The notes under the pieces are model-generated. The model was not told the DNA's origin, did no database searches, and was given only the letters and a program-made list of their open reading frames with translations. A stretch of 64,000 nt of DNA from Ceratopteris richardii (Eukaryota > Streptophyta > Polypodiopsida > Polypodiales > Pteridaceae): the NCBI GenBank assembly GCA_020310875.1, contig CM035423.1, positions 130,176,138 through 130,240,137 on the forward strand, in the 5' to 3' direction. Made by a program: the position numbers and the translations under genes. This document shows, piece after piece, positions 23,901 to 34,350 of the stretch (position 1 is the stretch's first letter; every line of letters begins with the position of its first letter).

Positions 23901-23987
23901 GATGACACCAACTTCGAGAGCGTGAAAGCCATGTGCAGATGGCAGCTGAATCCAACGGGAGGAGCCAAATATTCGGCTCAATGGCAT
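20961..23987 (-). CDS. PLS-type pentatricopeptide repeat protein, about 1,008 aa, with partial E domain
   Basis: This is an intact, intronless open frame. The frame is open to 23993, but the first ATG is at 23987-23985, and an in-frame TGA lies directly upstream of 23993, so ATG 23987 is chosen. The N-terminus (SRIFGSSRW, IRNYGTHSKG) is basic with few acids, which suits an organellar, probably mitochondrial, presequence. From about residue 90 to 930 some nine P-L-S triplets follow, with repeated DVVSWTALIAGY, PDAVTYV, LKAC, HxEIERxGL and ALVDMYAKFG blocks. The C-terminus (ETWQILLATCRSMENFNLG, AYVYLSHLLAAA) is E1-like, and the protein ends without an E2 or DYW domain. Such proteins bind organellar RNA in a sequence-specific way and often specify C-to-U editing sites or processing. 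Lacking DYW, it would need a deaminase partner for editing. The RNA target is unknown. Confidence 0.93.
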   Translation of the reverse strand: MPLSRIFGSSRWIQLPSAHGFHALEVGVIRNYGTHSKGNLKRDMQELRGIEEDLQSLQENSLSQSSVGNLALIVKKYRKGKELHFGFLLHGYICKVGLEGHSLLGNLLVQMMIDMGSMLDARKTFDMMVTPNEWSWTSLINGYVKCGKPENAFLLYNEMLSSAFVYPTGHTYLALLKACYMLKDLEKGLGLHTDIARMGLLEKDSFVGSALVDMYIKFGLIAKAQEVFDNLSSKDVVSWTALIAGYSESGYGEEALKLLEDMQLGGIAPDAVTYVCGLKASTVMDSVIKGLELHGEIERRGLMHKDLPIGNTLVDMYAKFGMLSQAQEVFDRLPLHDVVSWTALIAGYTEHSQEEEALECFRKMQQMGFFVNAVTFACVLRACGNSKCIEQGEEIHSMIRKRDPQLENDVYVGCALVDMYSKFGFISKAQQVFEKLASRTVFTWNMLITGYVEHGQCEDALICLELMKLESVSPDNVTHITGLKACGILGTISKGVQIHAEIEINRLPQSDAVVGSVVLDMYTRFGLLEKAHQVFQKLPVREAPSWTSLISGHIELEQADLAIDCFEYMQHEGVAPDSMAVICSLKACAILGAVDKLQLIHAEVERIGIFEHDHAVRNNLISFYAKLDRLDIAKEVFENLSSQDATSWTSLVAAYADQGQDEAALDCFYRMQMLGFSAPGASYVIILKACGSIGDIAKGYKFHTEIELRGLFESELAIGNGLVSMYANFGMLQLARQVFNRVAVKNEVSWAALIAGYVQSEEYEEVLKCYESMLSMGIFPDSIIFYGCLKACICSGAMDKGVGIHTEIERLGFIERDPMVATTVIYMYAKCGYLPRALEMFDRLTVQDVASWTALMGGYVQSGQGADVLAFFGKMLDKGLQPDAVTFVILLNACSKAGLYEKSEVLFEAMSKDYGIAPVHEHYNYIVNVLVCKGHISEATTLMKKMPTGRHSETWQILLATCRSMENFNLGKEAFDQVLGLDKTSTIAYVYLSHLLAAAKDGDTARCL

Positions 23988-23993
23988 ATTCAA

Positions 23994-24510
23994 CCATCAT
24001 GTGTGATCGCAGTTGCTGGGAAGTTTTCAAGAGTAGATTGGATTTCCAGTAATTTTTTCCAAAAATCGCACCACTGACATAGACCTTCTGGAGATGCCTC
24101 AAAAATGAAGCCATGGCGTTGAGTAAGATTCAGCTGCATGCATGCCTCTTCTCCATGGATGTCTGAGAATTGACGTTGGTTACCACTGATTAGGCCTTCT
24201 GATTCCGAGGTTTGGAGCAAGGCGTTGTCTCCATTAGTCACATCATGTCCCCATCATATTTCTGTGTCATCTTTAATCATGTTGCAGTTGGTATGCATAC
24301 TCTCTCGAAGAAGTAATCGTTGTAACTTGACGAAGAGGACCACGAAGATGTGACAAAGCCCATCGCCATAAATTGGGCTGGTCAAAACTTAAAAACTCAA
24401 TCTGAGTCATCAGAAAACACGTGATAAATTGTGCAGTCATACCACACAAGGATTGGCTTTTAGATCAAGTTTTCAGATCAAAACGATTGCACTGTTTGAA
24501 TTTGATGCCC
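23994..24510. promoter_or_regulatory. Upstream region of the PPR gene (inferred promoter and 5' UTR)
   Basis: About 520 bp lie between the PPR start codon and the left edge of the duplicated segment. Short open frames on both strands overlap here, but none shows family features. No TATA box was identified with confidence. Confidence 0.35.
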
Positions 24511-24966
24511 AAAATGGCGCTTGCTGAACCTCCACTTTTCTGTTTTTTTTAATTGATGTCCAAAATGGGCATCAGACTTTGGTTTGAGGATCCTTTGATC
24601 CTGCTTCCATTACAAAGAAAAAAACAAAAAAAGATGCCTACAGTGGGCATCAGACTTTGGCTTGTGCATCCTTTGATGCCCATTCGCATTACTTGGGCAT
24701 ATATGTGTGTATGACCACATTTCAAGTCTCACAAGTAAGTATTAACAAGTTATTTGTGTAATAGATAATTGAGAATTGCTAACTGATTGATGCTAAAGAT
24801 TGAGGGCAAGAAGCTCAAAAATCCGGCCATTATGTACTTTTTCAACATATTTATTTTGTTTTGTAAATTAACAAAAATTATAAACTTTATTTACTTCTTG
24901 GTAAAAGCTATTTTAGATTTAGATTTAGGTAGGAATCTTTTCTGGAGGTGGTTCATTGAAAAATAA

Positions 24967-25432
<466 letters not shown>

Positions 25433-25449
25433 GTGCTAGATATAGTCCT

Positions 25450-26210
25450 CGATAAACCTAGGAAGATATGAAGCTCTTCAAGGTTCTTGGGATGTGGTCA
25501 TTCCATAATAGCCCGTACTTTATCAGGATCCATTTGAATATCGTCTTGGGAGACTATATGCCCAAGGTATCTAATCTCTGTTTTGAAAAATCCACACTTT
25601 TTTTCCTCACCAAACAATGAATTCTCCTATGACACTTAATACTTTCCTCAAGTTTTCAAAGTTTTTTTGTTATGATCTACTATAGATTAGAATATCATCT
25701 AACCCTAGATATGGTTGTAGAACACTATTCATGAGCTTCATGAAGGTGGTAGGAGCATTGGTGAGTCCAAAAAGCATCACCAAAAACTCATAGTTCCCAT
25801 ATCTAGTCTTAAAAGTAGTTTTAGGGACATCCTCTACCCTAATTCTAAGCCAATGATATCCTAACCTAAGGTCAAGCTTGGTGAAGTACCTAGCTTGATG
25901 TAATTTACCAAATAGATCTTCCAACCTAAGCATTGGAAACCTTTTTTTTATTGTTTGTTTGTTTAATGCTCTATAATCTATACAAAGTCTCATAAAGCCA
26001 TCTTTTATTTTTACTAGGAGCATTGGCAATGCCCAAGGTGAGTTACTAGGTTTAACAAAGCCTTTGTCTATATCTCCTAATGTGAGATACAATAAGCCTA
26101 TAAGGTGGCTTGCAAATAGGGTTAGTGTTAGTAACTTATCAAGGGCATGGTCAATGTCCCCTCTCTTTGTGGCAGCCCTCTAGGAAGCTCAATGGGAAAA
26201 ACATATGGGG
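25450..26210 (-). pseudogene. Ty3/gypsy reverse transcriptase fragment of a different lineage
   Basis: The minus strand reads an N-terminal RT block ([20 protein letters not shown], about 26066-26007), [31 protein letters not shown], then [18 protein letters not shown] and the active site LGLDDILIY (about 25700). The open part covers 25670-26092. Decayed sequence on both sides reads like the linker before RT ([11 protein letters not shown], about 26185) and the thumb region. It is unlike the RT of Gypsy-B, so it belongs to another lineage. It lies between two microsatellites with no LTRs of its own. Confidence 0.8.
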
Positions 26211-26515
26211 CGCTCATAGTAGTTTGTAGGGATATATATGAAGATGTCTTCGACCTTAGGCATCCTCCATCTTCGCACATGAGGTGATAGTCATGTGGCC
26301 ATCATCTAGCTCTGATAGGAATGCTAGATATGGTCCTTGATGAGTCCTCTCTTTTAGCACAAAGCTTAGCACAAATGTCGATGAAAAAGATGAGTTTGAC
26401 GTTGGTTTATTACTCCAATACTATGCACGAATATTTGTATATCTTTTGATCCACCTAGCCACATGCTTCTCAAGTAATTCCTTCACTTCGCATAAAAAGA
26501 GAACCATAGTGGCTC

Positions 26516-26547
26516 CTCACATGAGTGCCATTTGGCACTCATGTGAG
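26516..26547. repeat. Perfect 15-bp inverted repeat (stem-loop), 2-nt loop
   Basis: CTCACATGAGTGCCA and its exact reverse complement TGGCACTCATGTGAG are separated by TT. It is also present in copy 2 at 53932-53963. Confidence 0.9.
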
Positions 26548-26636
26548 AGCCCATGTGTCTAGTCACTAATGGAGGGTCATACCTACCTTCTCTAGAATTA
26601 CCATGTAGCAACATATATTACATATACATTTTTTAC

Positions 26637-26698
26637 ATTCATTCATACATACATACATACATACATACATACATACATACATACATACATACATACAT
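26637..26698. repeat. (CATA)n microsatellite abutting the Gypsy-A 5' LTR
   Basis: About 15 ATAC/CATA units end exactly where the LTR begins. Copy 2 (54053-54130) has four more units. Confidence 0.95.
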
Positions 26699-27308
26699 TG
26701 TTGGAACTCAAGGTCAAGCATAAAACATGGAAGCACATCAAAGAAGTAGACATAAAAGAAGAGAGAGCAAGTAGGGAGCTAACAGAAGTGTATGTCAAAT
26801 TTTTAGAAGAATCCCCTACAAAAATAGTGATTTTCATCACTAAAAACCATTGTAAATACCATTTTCTATTTTTGGAACTCCATTTTGTTCACGCCAAGGA
26901 GTCCTTGAGCTTGAGGAGTATTAAAAGTATCATCCTACCAATTTTCATAATTTTTAGACTTCGTTTGAGCCCTCAAATAAGCCCTGGAACCTAATTTTTA
27001 ACTAGGCCCGACACTAGGTCTGGATAGGGCCAAAACTAGTCAAAAAACTATAAAAAGAGCTAGAGAGCTCATTTTTGAGGTTAGCTTGTTAGAGAATAGA
27101 GCTTTTGTAAGAGAACTCTTTTGCAATCGAAGCTTTCCATTGTTCCTCTCTTTGATCTCACCTTGTGCGCGTGTGTGTGTATGTGTGTGCATGTTTGTGT
27201 GCTTTCACTCACACACTTGTGCTTTCACTTGCTCGTGGTCTTCATACTGGTCCTCACGTCTCCGCGGATTGACAAGTAAAGGAGGTGGTGCTTATGCTTG
27301 AGCTACAC
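26699..27308 (+). repeat. Gypsy-A 5' LTR
   Basis: It starts TGTTGGAAC and ends near GAGCTACA. TATAAAA lies at 27049-27055, followed by AGAGCTAGAGAGCTC. It shares these blocks and a GT-rich stretch with the Gypsy-1 and Gypsy-B LTRs. The end is placed by analogy, because the 3' LTR is not available. Confidence 0.85.
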
Positions 27309-27315
27309 CAAATTT

Positions 27316-27333
27316 TGGCGCCGTTGCCGGGGA
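27316..27333 (+). promoter_or_regulatory. Gypsy-A primer-binding site, tRNA-Asp type
   Basis: TGGCGCCGTTGCCGGGGA is complementary to the 3' end of plant tRNA-Asp (CCCGGCAACGGCGCCA), a PBS used by Athila-type gypsy elements. Confidence 0.92.
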
Positions 27334-27358
27334 GAGAGCTTCGAGGACGAGCATTGTG

Positions 27359-27366
27359 ATGGTAAG
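27359..27366 (+). promoter_or_regulatory. Leader ATG directly followed by a GTAAG splice-donor-like motif (Gypsy-A)
   Basis: GTGATGGTAAG lies 25 bp after the PBS. The same ATG-GTAAG arrangement occurs at the same place in Gypsy-B (34019-34026) and Gypsy-C (51083-51090), although the surrounding leader sequence differs. Confidence 0.5.
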
Positions 27367-27660
27367 ATCGTAAGTTTGCGACGTGGGAAGGTAAAAAAAC
27401 TGTCATTTTTGTTCATTTTTTGATTTTTCTTCTTCATCTTCATCATCATCACCATCTCCATATTCTTCCATCTTCTTCTTCAGAGAAATTTCTTGTTTTT
27501 TAGTGCATTTTCATCATTTTCATACCATCATTCATGCATTATTGTGCGAGGAGGAGTTAGGAAGTGCAACAGAGTGCAAGCGCTATGGTTTCTCATGATT
27601 TTCTGCACATACGGAGCTCGCCATTGCTCGGCGCTCAGAAATTCAAAGTTCCCGCCAAAA

Positions 27661-28536
27661 AGCACGATTCTGTGATGAAAATCGCGATTCTGTAAAAATT
27701 CAAATTTTTTTTGAAAATCGCGATTCTTTGTTTCCCGCCTAAAAGCCTTTTGAAAAGAACAATTCTGTGGTCATTCTTAGAATCGCGATTTTGTGGTTGT
27801 GCTCAAAATCGCGATTCTCACAAATCACGATTTTCAGCCAAAAAAACACGATTTTGTGGTTGTGCTCAAAATCGCGATTCTCACAAATCACGATTTTTAG
27901 CCAAAAAAACACGATTCTGAGAAAACACGACTCTGTGGTTGTGCTCAAAATCGTGATTCTCACAAATCACGATTTTCAGCCAAAAAAACACGATTCTGAG
28001 AAAACACGATTTTGTGGTTGTGCTCAAAATCGCGATTCTCACAAATCACGATTTTCAGCCAAAAAAAACACGATTCTGAGAAAACACGATTCTGTGGTTG
28101 TGCTCAAAATCGCGATTCTCTAAATTTCTGAAAACCACGATTCTGAGACAAAATCGCGATTTTCAAAACACGATTTTGTGAAAACACGATTTTGTGAAAT
28201 CACAATTTTGTGAAAACACGATTCTGTGAACCACAATTCTCTGCTCAAAATCGCGATTCTCAAAAACACGATTCTCTGCTCAAAATCGTGATTCTCACAA
28301 ATCACGATTTTCAGCAAAAACACGATTTTGTGAAAAGACGATTCTGTGAAAACACGATTCTCTGCTCAAAATCGCAATTCTCTTGGTTTCACAGGATCGC
28401 GATTCTCTGATTTCATAGCATCGCGATTCTCTTGAGATTCACAAAATCGCAATTCTCTGGAGATTTACAGCATCGCGATTCTCTTGAAGTTCACAAAATC
28501 GCGATTCTCTTGATTTCACAAAAACGCGATTTTTTC
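27661..28536 (+). repeat. Gypsy-A leader array built on AATCGCGATT
   Basis: By counting, about 13 exact TCGCGA cores, mostly within AAAATCGCGATTCTC, and many half-like CACGATTCTG/CACGATTTTG units fill this stretch. A higher-order unit of about 63-82 bp beginning TGTGGTTGTGCTCAAAATCG recurs about five times (27791-28110). It lies between PBS and gag. Translation in any frame gives only repeat-derived peptides, so it is taken as untranslated leader. Confidence 0.9.
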
Positions 28537-28546
28537 CAAAAGGTCC

Positions 28547-28636
28547 TGTTTGCCTATTTTGACCCCCAAGAGCCTGATTTGACATAACTTTTTCATCCAA
28601 AGTCCATTTTTTGAGCTCTATAGCTCGTTGGAAAGC
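28547..28636 (+). promoter_or_regulatory. Conserved 90-nt leader block between array and gag (Gypsy-A)
   Basis: It aligns without gaps to Gypsy-B 35209-35298 with about 16 mismatches in 90 nt. The core CATAACTTTTTCATCC is identical in both. The leader on both sides has diverged far more. A packaging or translation role is possible but inferred. A direct repeat beginning GGGACTAGGAAACC follows at 28639 and 28706. Confidence 0.6.
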
Positions 28637-28783
28637 AAGGGACTAGGAAACCAAGGGGGCTCCAAAGGATTTTTAGATAGGATAATTTGAAGTTGGGCTT
28701 CAAGTGGGACTAGGAAACCAAGGGGGCTCCAAAGGATTTTTGAACCATACCAAGGGGAACTTTTGGACTCTTAGCCAAAGCTT

Positions 28784-31700
28784 ATGAACCTGAGATCTGG
28801 TAGACACCTAGGCAAGGATAGACAAAGCATTAGATCTTCTCAGTCTAGTGTCAACCATACAACCAAGTCTTGGACACAACAACTAAGTGGTTGTCCTTAC
28901 GTACTAAGCTATGACACAAGTGACTCTGAAATGTCTTTTAGCATTGGGAAACCAGCAGGTGGCTCAGGAACTGCCCATCTAGAAACACCAAAAGGTCCCT
29001 ATAAGACACAATTGGAATATATTCGGACCAACCGATTAGGTGCTCGCATCTATGAGGATGGCCTGAGGCGATCAGTGGTCCAACTCAAAAATCCAGATCA
29101 ACCCTTTGGACTTGAACACCCGGTGGTCAAGTTCGAAGAGGGTTCATATATTGATAAGGAAGGCACCATGTATGTGGTCACCAACCTACCAGATATGACT
29201 GATGAGTTTGGAAATATCATTCTTGAGAATGAGATAAGAGACCTAGAACAAGGAAATGTAGGACAAGGACCCCAGACTCCTAGAGGCAAGTCAGTTTTGA
29301 CCAGAGTGATCACTCTAGATTGGATTCCTCAAGATAACAAAAGCATAGAACTATTCTTGAATAGAGAAACAGAGGAAGCCTTTTGGAGATTCAAGCCAGA
29401 TCAACCTAGCCAATTGGGCATAGTCATCATCTACGAGTTCAAGGACCCAGAGATACCAAGAAAAGTTGTCTACTTGGATAACATATCAAAGAAAGTGTTC
29501 TTGGTAACAGAACATGATAGACATGCATATACTTGGAAGAGTGAATTGATTTTCCCTCCATCAAGATCCAATGTTTCCCATGGCCTCTAAGGAGTAGGAT
29601 CATCCCAAGCTCATGAAGCCCAAAGAGAAAGAAATAGAGAGAGACCTGAGGTAAGTTTTGCACACACTGTGGGCAGAAATAGAGCAGGATTTGAAAATGA
29701 AAGACCTGAAAGAGAGAGACATCAAGCACATAGGCAACAAAGAGATGAACATGCTTTTCCATTGCCTAGACCCCGAGAGCACCCAAGAACCCTTAGACCC
29801 ACTCAAGTGATCAAGGCAATGAAGAATTACTTCGATGGGACAGGATATCCTTATGATCATGTGGCCGAGTTCAAACAAGTGTTAAGAGCTGAACAGGTTG
29901 AGGATTTGTTCACCCTGTACGAGGCATTTGGTTTGACTCTTAAGGGCACTGCCTTAGCGTGGTTTCAGCCACTGAGTAGTCGCAACTATCACGATATAGG
30001 TCAACTGCTAGACAAATTCATTGTAGAATTTTCCAAGAGTGGTATCAGGCATAACACATCATCCCTGATCCACAGCTTCAAGCAGACACCCCAAGAAACA
30101 GTGCGACTAGCAGGTAGAAGATTTAGACAATACCTAGAAAGATGCCCTGCTCCAGAGTTGCCCACACGAGCCAAACAAGTGGCTTTGTTCTTAGATGGCT
30201 TACTGAGCACAAAGTTGAGATCATATGTGTACTTGAAAGAGCCCAGATCCATAGAAGAGTGTGTGCGGACGTGCATTGACATAGAAGATAACTTGGGTGA
30301 GAAGTTAGGATTGTCCAAACTCTATAAGGATTCTGATAGTTCTACTAGTCATACTTCAAAAATCTCCACGGAAATAGATGAGATAGCTGAGCAAGTTGCC
30401 AAGAAACTGGGTGTCCAAAATAGACAAACACAAAGAGTCACCTCATTGAACGGATGTTACACATGCGGAGGGGACCACATGGCTAACGTATGCCCAATGC
30501 AAAACCAAAACATTAGAGAAAGGAATGCTCCATATTGCACTATTGAGAGAAAATACACGAGCCACACGGCTCAAGATTATCCCTACAATAGGCAGGCTGT
30601 TAGACAAACTTATCAGCAACCTTACCAACAAGGTAGGTATCAAAACCAATACCAATAGCCATATTATCGACCACAACAGCAATATCAGGCACAATTTAGG
30701 CCACAACCAGTCTTGGGAAACCAACCACCAGCTCTTGCCAACGTGATTCCAGTCAAGTATGCTGTGGGAGAGGAAAATCCAAATAGAGCATTGGTGCCAC
30801 TAACCCCATTGATACCAGATAATGACTCTCATGCTCATAGTTCAGACTACTCCCATGAAGGTAGTCCACATGCTTATTACACTGAGTCGCCTGAGCATAG
30901 TGAGATTTACTCGTATCAGTATGAGGCACCACCTATGGAGCAAAATTGGGAGCCAGAATACTCCAATGTCATGTACACAAATCCTAACCCTAGGCCCCAA
31001 TTGAGACAAATGAGACCACAAGCCCCTAGAGGATCTTGTTTCATATGTCAAGGTGACCACTTCATTCGTGATTGTCCCCACCCACCATCTCCGAGTCAAG
31101 GTCAGGCTATCACAATACAAGCTTTTTGTCCTAAATGTGGCAAAGACCATCTTCCTAGAGATTGTCCAAGAAACCCCTCCAGTGCACCCAAGATTACACC
31201 CATTAATGTGGTAGGCTTAGTGGCGGGTTCAAGTTCAAGTAGCAGTAATGTGGCACCTGTACAGGCAATTACTAGGGCACAAGCATTAAAACAAGATAAA
31301 CCAGCAGAACAATCGGAGTCGAGTGAATCAGGAGAGCCTAGTAAGAGGAAAACAAGAACATGGAAGGATACCAAAGAAAAGGCCAATTGTAAGTGGAATA
31401 AAAAGTTATCGGAACTAGAAGAAAGCTTGAAAGACGCAAAAACAAAAATAGAAGACATCGCATCTCAAAACCCCTCACATGTTGACACTCCATCCACTCC
31501 GCCTCATCCCACCCCACCACCCATTGTAAATAGACCGCAATCAGGGTCTGTTCTGGCAAATCCAACCCCAGAAGGCTTGGACATGATGTTCAAGGCCTAC
31601 CAAGCTCGACTTCAAGAAGGGCCAACAGCTGCAAACCTAGACAAGAGTTACCCTAGAGCAGATTTAGAGATTGAACGGATGAAAATGTGCATGAAAATGG

Positions 31701-33350
31701 TAGAACAAGCTCAAGCTATACTGGAGACTAGTCAAAAGTTCAATCAGACAAACTCTGTCAAACCGGATTTGCATTTCTAGGGCTTACTAGAAAGATTAGA
31801 GCAATTGGTAAACAAACCACAAGTTTCTTTACCTCCACAGGCTCAACTAGTTATTGAGAGAAGAAGCTCACCACCAATGGGAGCTTATGTTCCTAATTCC
31901 ACAGATGCTGGAATACCTCCTTCAATTCAGGAGCACTCTCAAGAGTTCTTGCGGGAAATACAAGAGGAGTAATGGGCCAAGGAGAAGGGTAATTCCCCTC
32001 CTATTCCTGAGATTGATGATCTTCATGATCAATTTCCCCAAGACATTCCATCTATTTACGGAGATGAAGCAAAACAACAAGAAGATGAAAGGTTAGATTT
32101 TGAATCTAATACCTTAGAGGAACTGCCTCAATTTCCAGGCCCATGGGAATCTGAATCTCTTCAGATCAGAGCTCCCACAATACTGGTCAGACATGAAGAC
32201 TCAGTGGTCCCAAGGAACACTGATGTCGTGAAGAACACTAAGGTTCAATGTCATCTCACTATAGAAGAGCTGCTCAAAGCAAAACCCGAGCTATGGAATC
32301 ATGTGAAGGATCAGGTTCCAGAACTTGATTTCAATATGCCAAAAGCAGGCTCTAAGCAAAAAGTGCCAGAGATACCTCTAGACAAAATAGGGGACATGTG
32401 TGAGGGTGAAGAAGGTAATACTTATCTTCCAATCACTTACCAAGGTTACACAACCAAAGCAATCATAGACTCAGGTGCTGGTGTTGCCATTGCGACCACC
32501 TCTTTGTGGAAGCAATGGGGCAAACCCACATTAAGACCAACTAGAATGAAGCTTCAAATGGCTGACGGTCATTTTGAAAGACCTCTAGGATTGCTCGAAG
32601 GGATAACTCTAACCACTTGTGGTGTGGAGTTTGAACATACATTTGCTATATGTGACTTTGAGAAAAATAATGTCTATGAGATGATCCTAGGAAGACCCTT
32701 CCTACGACAATTGCAAATAGTACAGGATTGGGGAACTAACTCCTTGTACTTACAACACTTAGGGGTCACCACCAAGGTCAACTTGAAGGATTACTCCTTC
32801 AGAGATGTACCACCCCTATAGTGGAATTCTATCCACAAAGCGAAAGAAGATTCCATCTCTGTGCATTCTGAAAGTTCACCTGATCCATCATGGTTGCATG
32901 AAGATACTCATTTGTGGATGTGCAAGGTCACAGAGGAAGAGGAAAAGCGGTTAAAGGCAAGAGAAGAAGGAACTTCGCCAAGAGATAGACCAGTTAGAGA
33001 CCCAGCCTAGACACCGATGATCTTTCCATATGAGGAATTTGAGCCTCATGGCTGGCCAGAAATCTTAGCCACCATGGACATTGCTGTCAATGAAGAATAG
33101 TGGACACCTCATTGTGATGAGGAGGGTTATGATATCTCAGTGTTCATGTGTCAGCCCTTGCTAGAAGAATGTGACCCTAGTGATGTCATAGAAGAAGAAG
33201 AGAATGACGATGATCTAGAGTCCATTGTGATGGATAGTTGCTTTAACTTAGAGAAGCACTATTTAGAAGATGTAGGCGTGTTTAACCAGAAAGAAGACGA
33301 ACCTCTCACAAGCATTAAAACGGTAAATTCAAAGGATGGAAGTGAGAGCA
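28784..33350 (+). pseudogene. Gypsy-A gag and retropepsin, one frame with seven in-frame stop codons
   Basis: A single frame runs from ATG 28784 (MNLRSGRHLG) to the Gypsy-B insertion at 33350 without a frameshift. It holds an N-terminal region of about 270 aa with no family recognised but shared with Gypsy-B, the gag core (MKNYFDGTG, AWFQPLSSR, about 29815-30300), three C-x2-C-x3-H-x4-C knuckles (about 30459, 31037 and 31128), a basic coiled segment, and the retropepsin (IIDSGAGVAIATT, about 32463; ILGRPFLRQLQ). Stop codons are at 29588, 30656, 31778, 31970, 32819, 33008 and 33098. Five of the seven stand where Gypsy-B has Gln. Confidence 0.85.
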
Positions 33351-33971
33351 TGTTGGAAGCAGCCAAAGGCACAGACGACACGGAAGCATGTAACGACAGA
33401 GTAGGAGCCAATCGAATCGTTTTTCAAAGAATTATGTTTTCAAATACTTTCCAAAAACCTCCAACAGTGATTTTTATCACTATTGTAACATATGTAATAT
33501 AGAAAACCCCATTTTGTAATCCATAGCTCCATTTTGTGCAAGCCGAGGAGTCCTCGAGCTTGAGGAGCTTAGGTAGAACAAGCGTATCAATTTTTGTTAT
33601 TTTTACACATCGTCTACCATTCCAAATAGCATCTAGGACCTAATTTTTAACTATGCCGGTCACTAGATGTGAAACCGGTCAAAACTAGTCTAGAAACTAT
33701 AAAAAGAGCTAGAGAGCTTGTTTGAAGTTAGAGTTCTTTTGAGCTTGTAATAGTGTTCTTGAGTAATAGAGTTAACTTCTCACCTTCCATTGTGTCTTGC
33801 TTGTCTCTTCGTAGTGTATGTGTATGTGTGTGTGCATTTCTACGCTTCTCACCTTCACTCTCACTTCATCTCACATTCATGATCTTCATATCACTCCTAT
33901 CTCTTCCGCGGATTGACAATTAAGGAGGTGAAGCTTCTTAACGTGGTTCTCACCATTGTGCTAGAGCAACA
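33351..33971 (+). repeat. Gypsy-B 5' LTR
   Basis: It starts TGTTGGAAGCAGCC and ends near GAGCAACA. TATAAAA is at 33698-33704. Compared with the 3' LTR and with copy 2, this LTR lacks 17 bp (CATTTTTGAGGTTAGCT) after AGAGAGCT, a deletion between short AGCT repeats that happened after the large duplication. Confidence 0.92.
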
Positions 33972-33978
33972 CCAAATT

Positions 33979-33996
33979 TGGCGCCGTTGTCGGGGA
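33979..33996 (+). promoter_or_regulatory. Gypsy-B primer-binding site, tRNA-Asp type
   Basis: TGGCGCCGTTGTCGGGGA differs from the Gypsy-A site and from copy 2 (61418-61435) by one C-to-T change. Confidence 0.92.
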
Positions 33997-34018
33997 TCGA
34001 GTCTAGGACGAATGTGTG

Positions 34019-34026
34019 ATGGTAAG
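34019..34026 (+). promoter_or_regulatory. Leader ATG plus GTAAG splice-donor-like motif (Gypsy-B)
   Basis: GTGATGGTAAGAG lies 23 bp after the PBS. A TTTTCTTGCAG acceptor-like site follows at about 34266-34276, and another acceptor-like site, CTTTTGTAGCAG, lies just before ORF2 (45068-45079). A spliced leader or subgenomic RNA is possible. Confidence 0.45.
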
Positions 34027-34350
34027 AGTATAGCAAGAAGTGGTGTTGGAAGGTAAAAATTTCAGTTTTTGTTGTTGTTTTTACTTAGTTTTTAGTGTTT
34101 TTCACCTCCCCCACACTCCATCTTCATCACCGCATCATCATCTTCATCTCCAAAAAAATCAGAAAATTCACCATATCCACCCATTCTCCTCATTTCCCCT
34201 CATTTGTGCATGCGAGAGAGTGAGAGAGAGCTTTTGTGCTTGTGTGTGCTTTGGCTTTCTTGAGTTTTCTTGCAGGAACAGTACTCCAGTGCATCAGGAA
34301 GGCTACAAAAAGGTAAGAAAATCATCTTCTGTCAGAAATTTCCGAGTGTG

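Larger units (their letters stand above)
26699..33350 (+). mobile_element. Gypsy-A: 5' part of a Ty3/gypsy element, interrupted by Gypsy-B
   Basis: The 5' LTR, tRNA-Asp PBS, a long leader with a TCGCGA repeat array, gag and retropepsin are present. The frame is cut in the protease-RT linker at 33350, where the Gypsy-B LTR starts. RT, integrase and 3' LTR are not in the window. They are expected beyond Gypsy-B in the original locus, but the duplication junction falls first. GAGCA (33346-33350) would be the target duplication of Gypsy-B. Confidence 0.88.

Noticed and set aside
23990-24241. Small minus-strand open frames upstream of the PPR gene as a separate gene or N-terminal exon
   Set aside because: No family features are seen, they are not in frame with the PPR protein, and a stop lies directly upstream of the PPR frame.
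25670-26092. Minus-strand RT as the missing pol of Gypsy-A
   Set aside because: It is on the opposite strand, lies outside the Gypsy-A LTR and belongs to a different RT lineage.
27711-28410. Open frames across the Gypsy-A and Gypsy-B leader arrays (also 34421-35164, 55143-55833, 61860-62665)
   Set aside because: They encode only repeat-derived peptides, differ between copies, and lie upstream of the conserved gag start.
28784-33350. Reassigned stop codons (TAR read as Gln) or stop-codon editing
   Set aside because: The PPR gene uses standard stops, the stops differ between elements, and methyl-cytosine deamination explains the pattern more simply.
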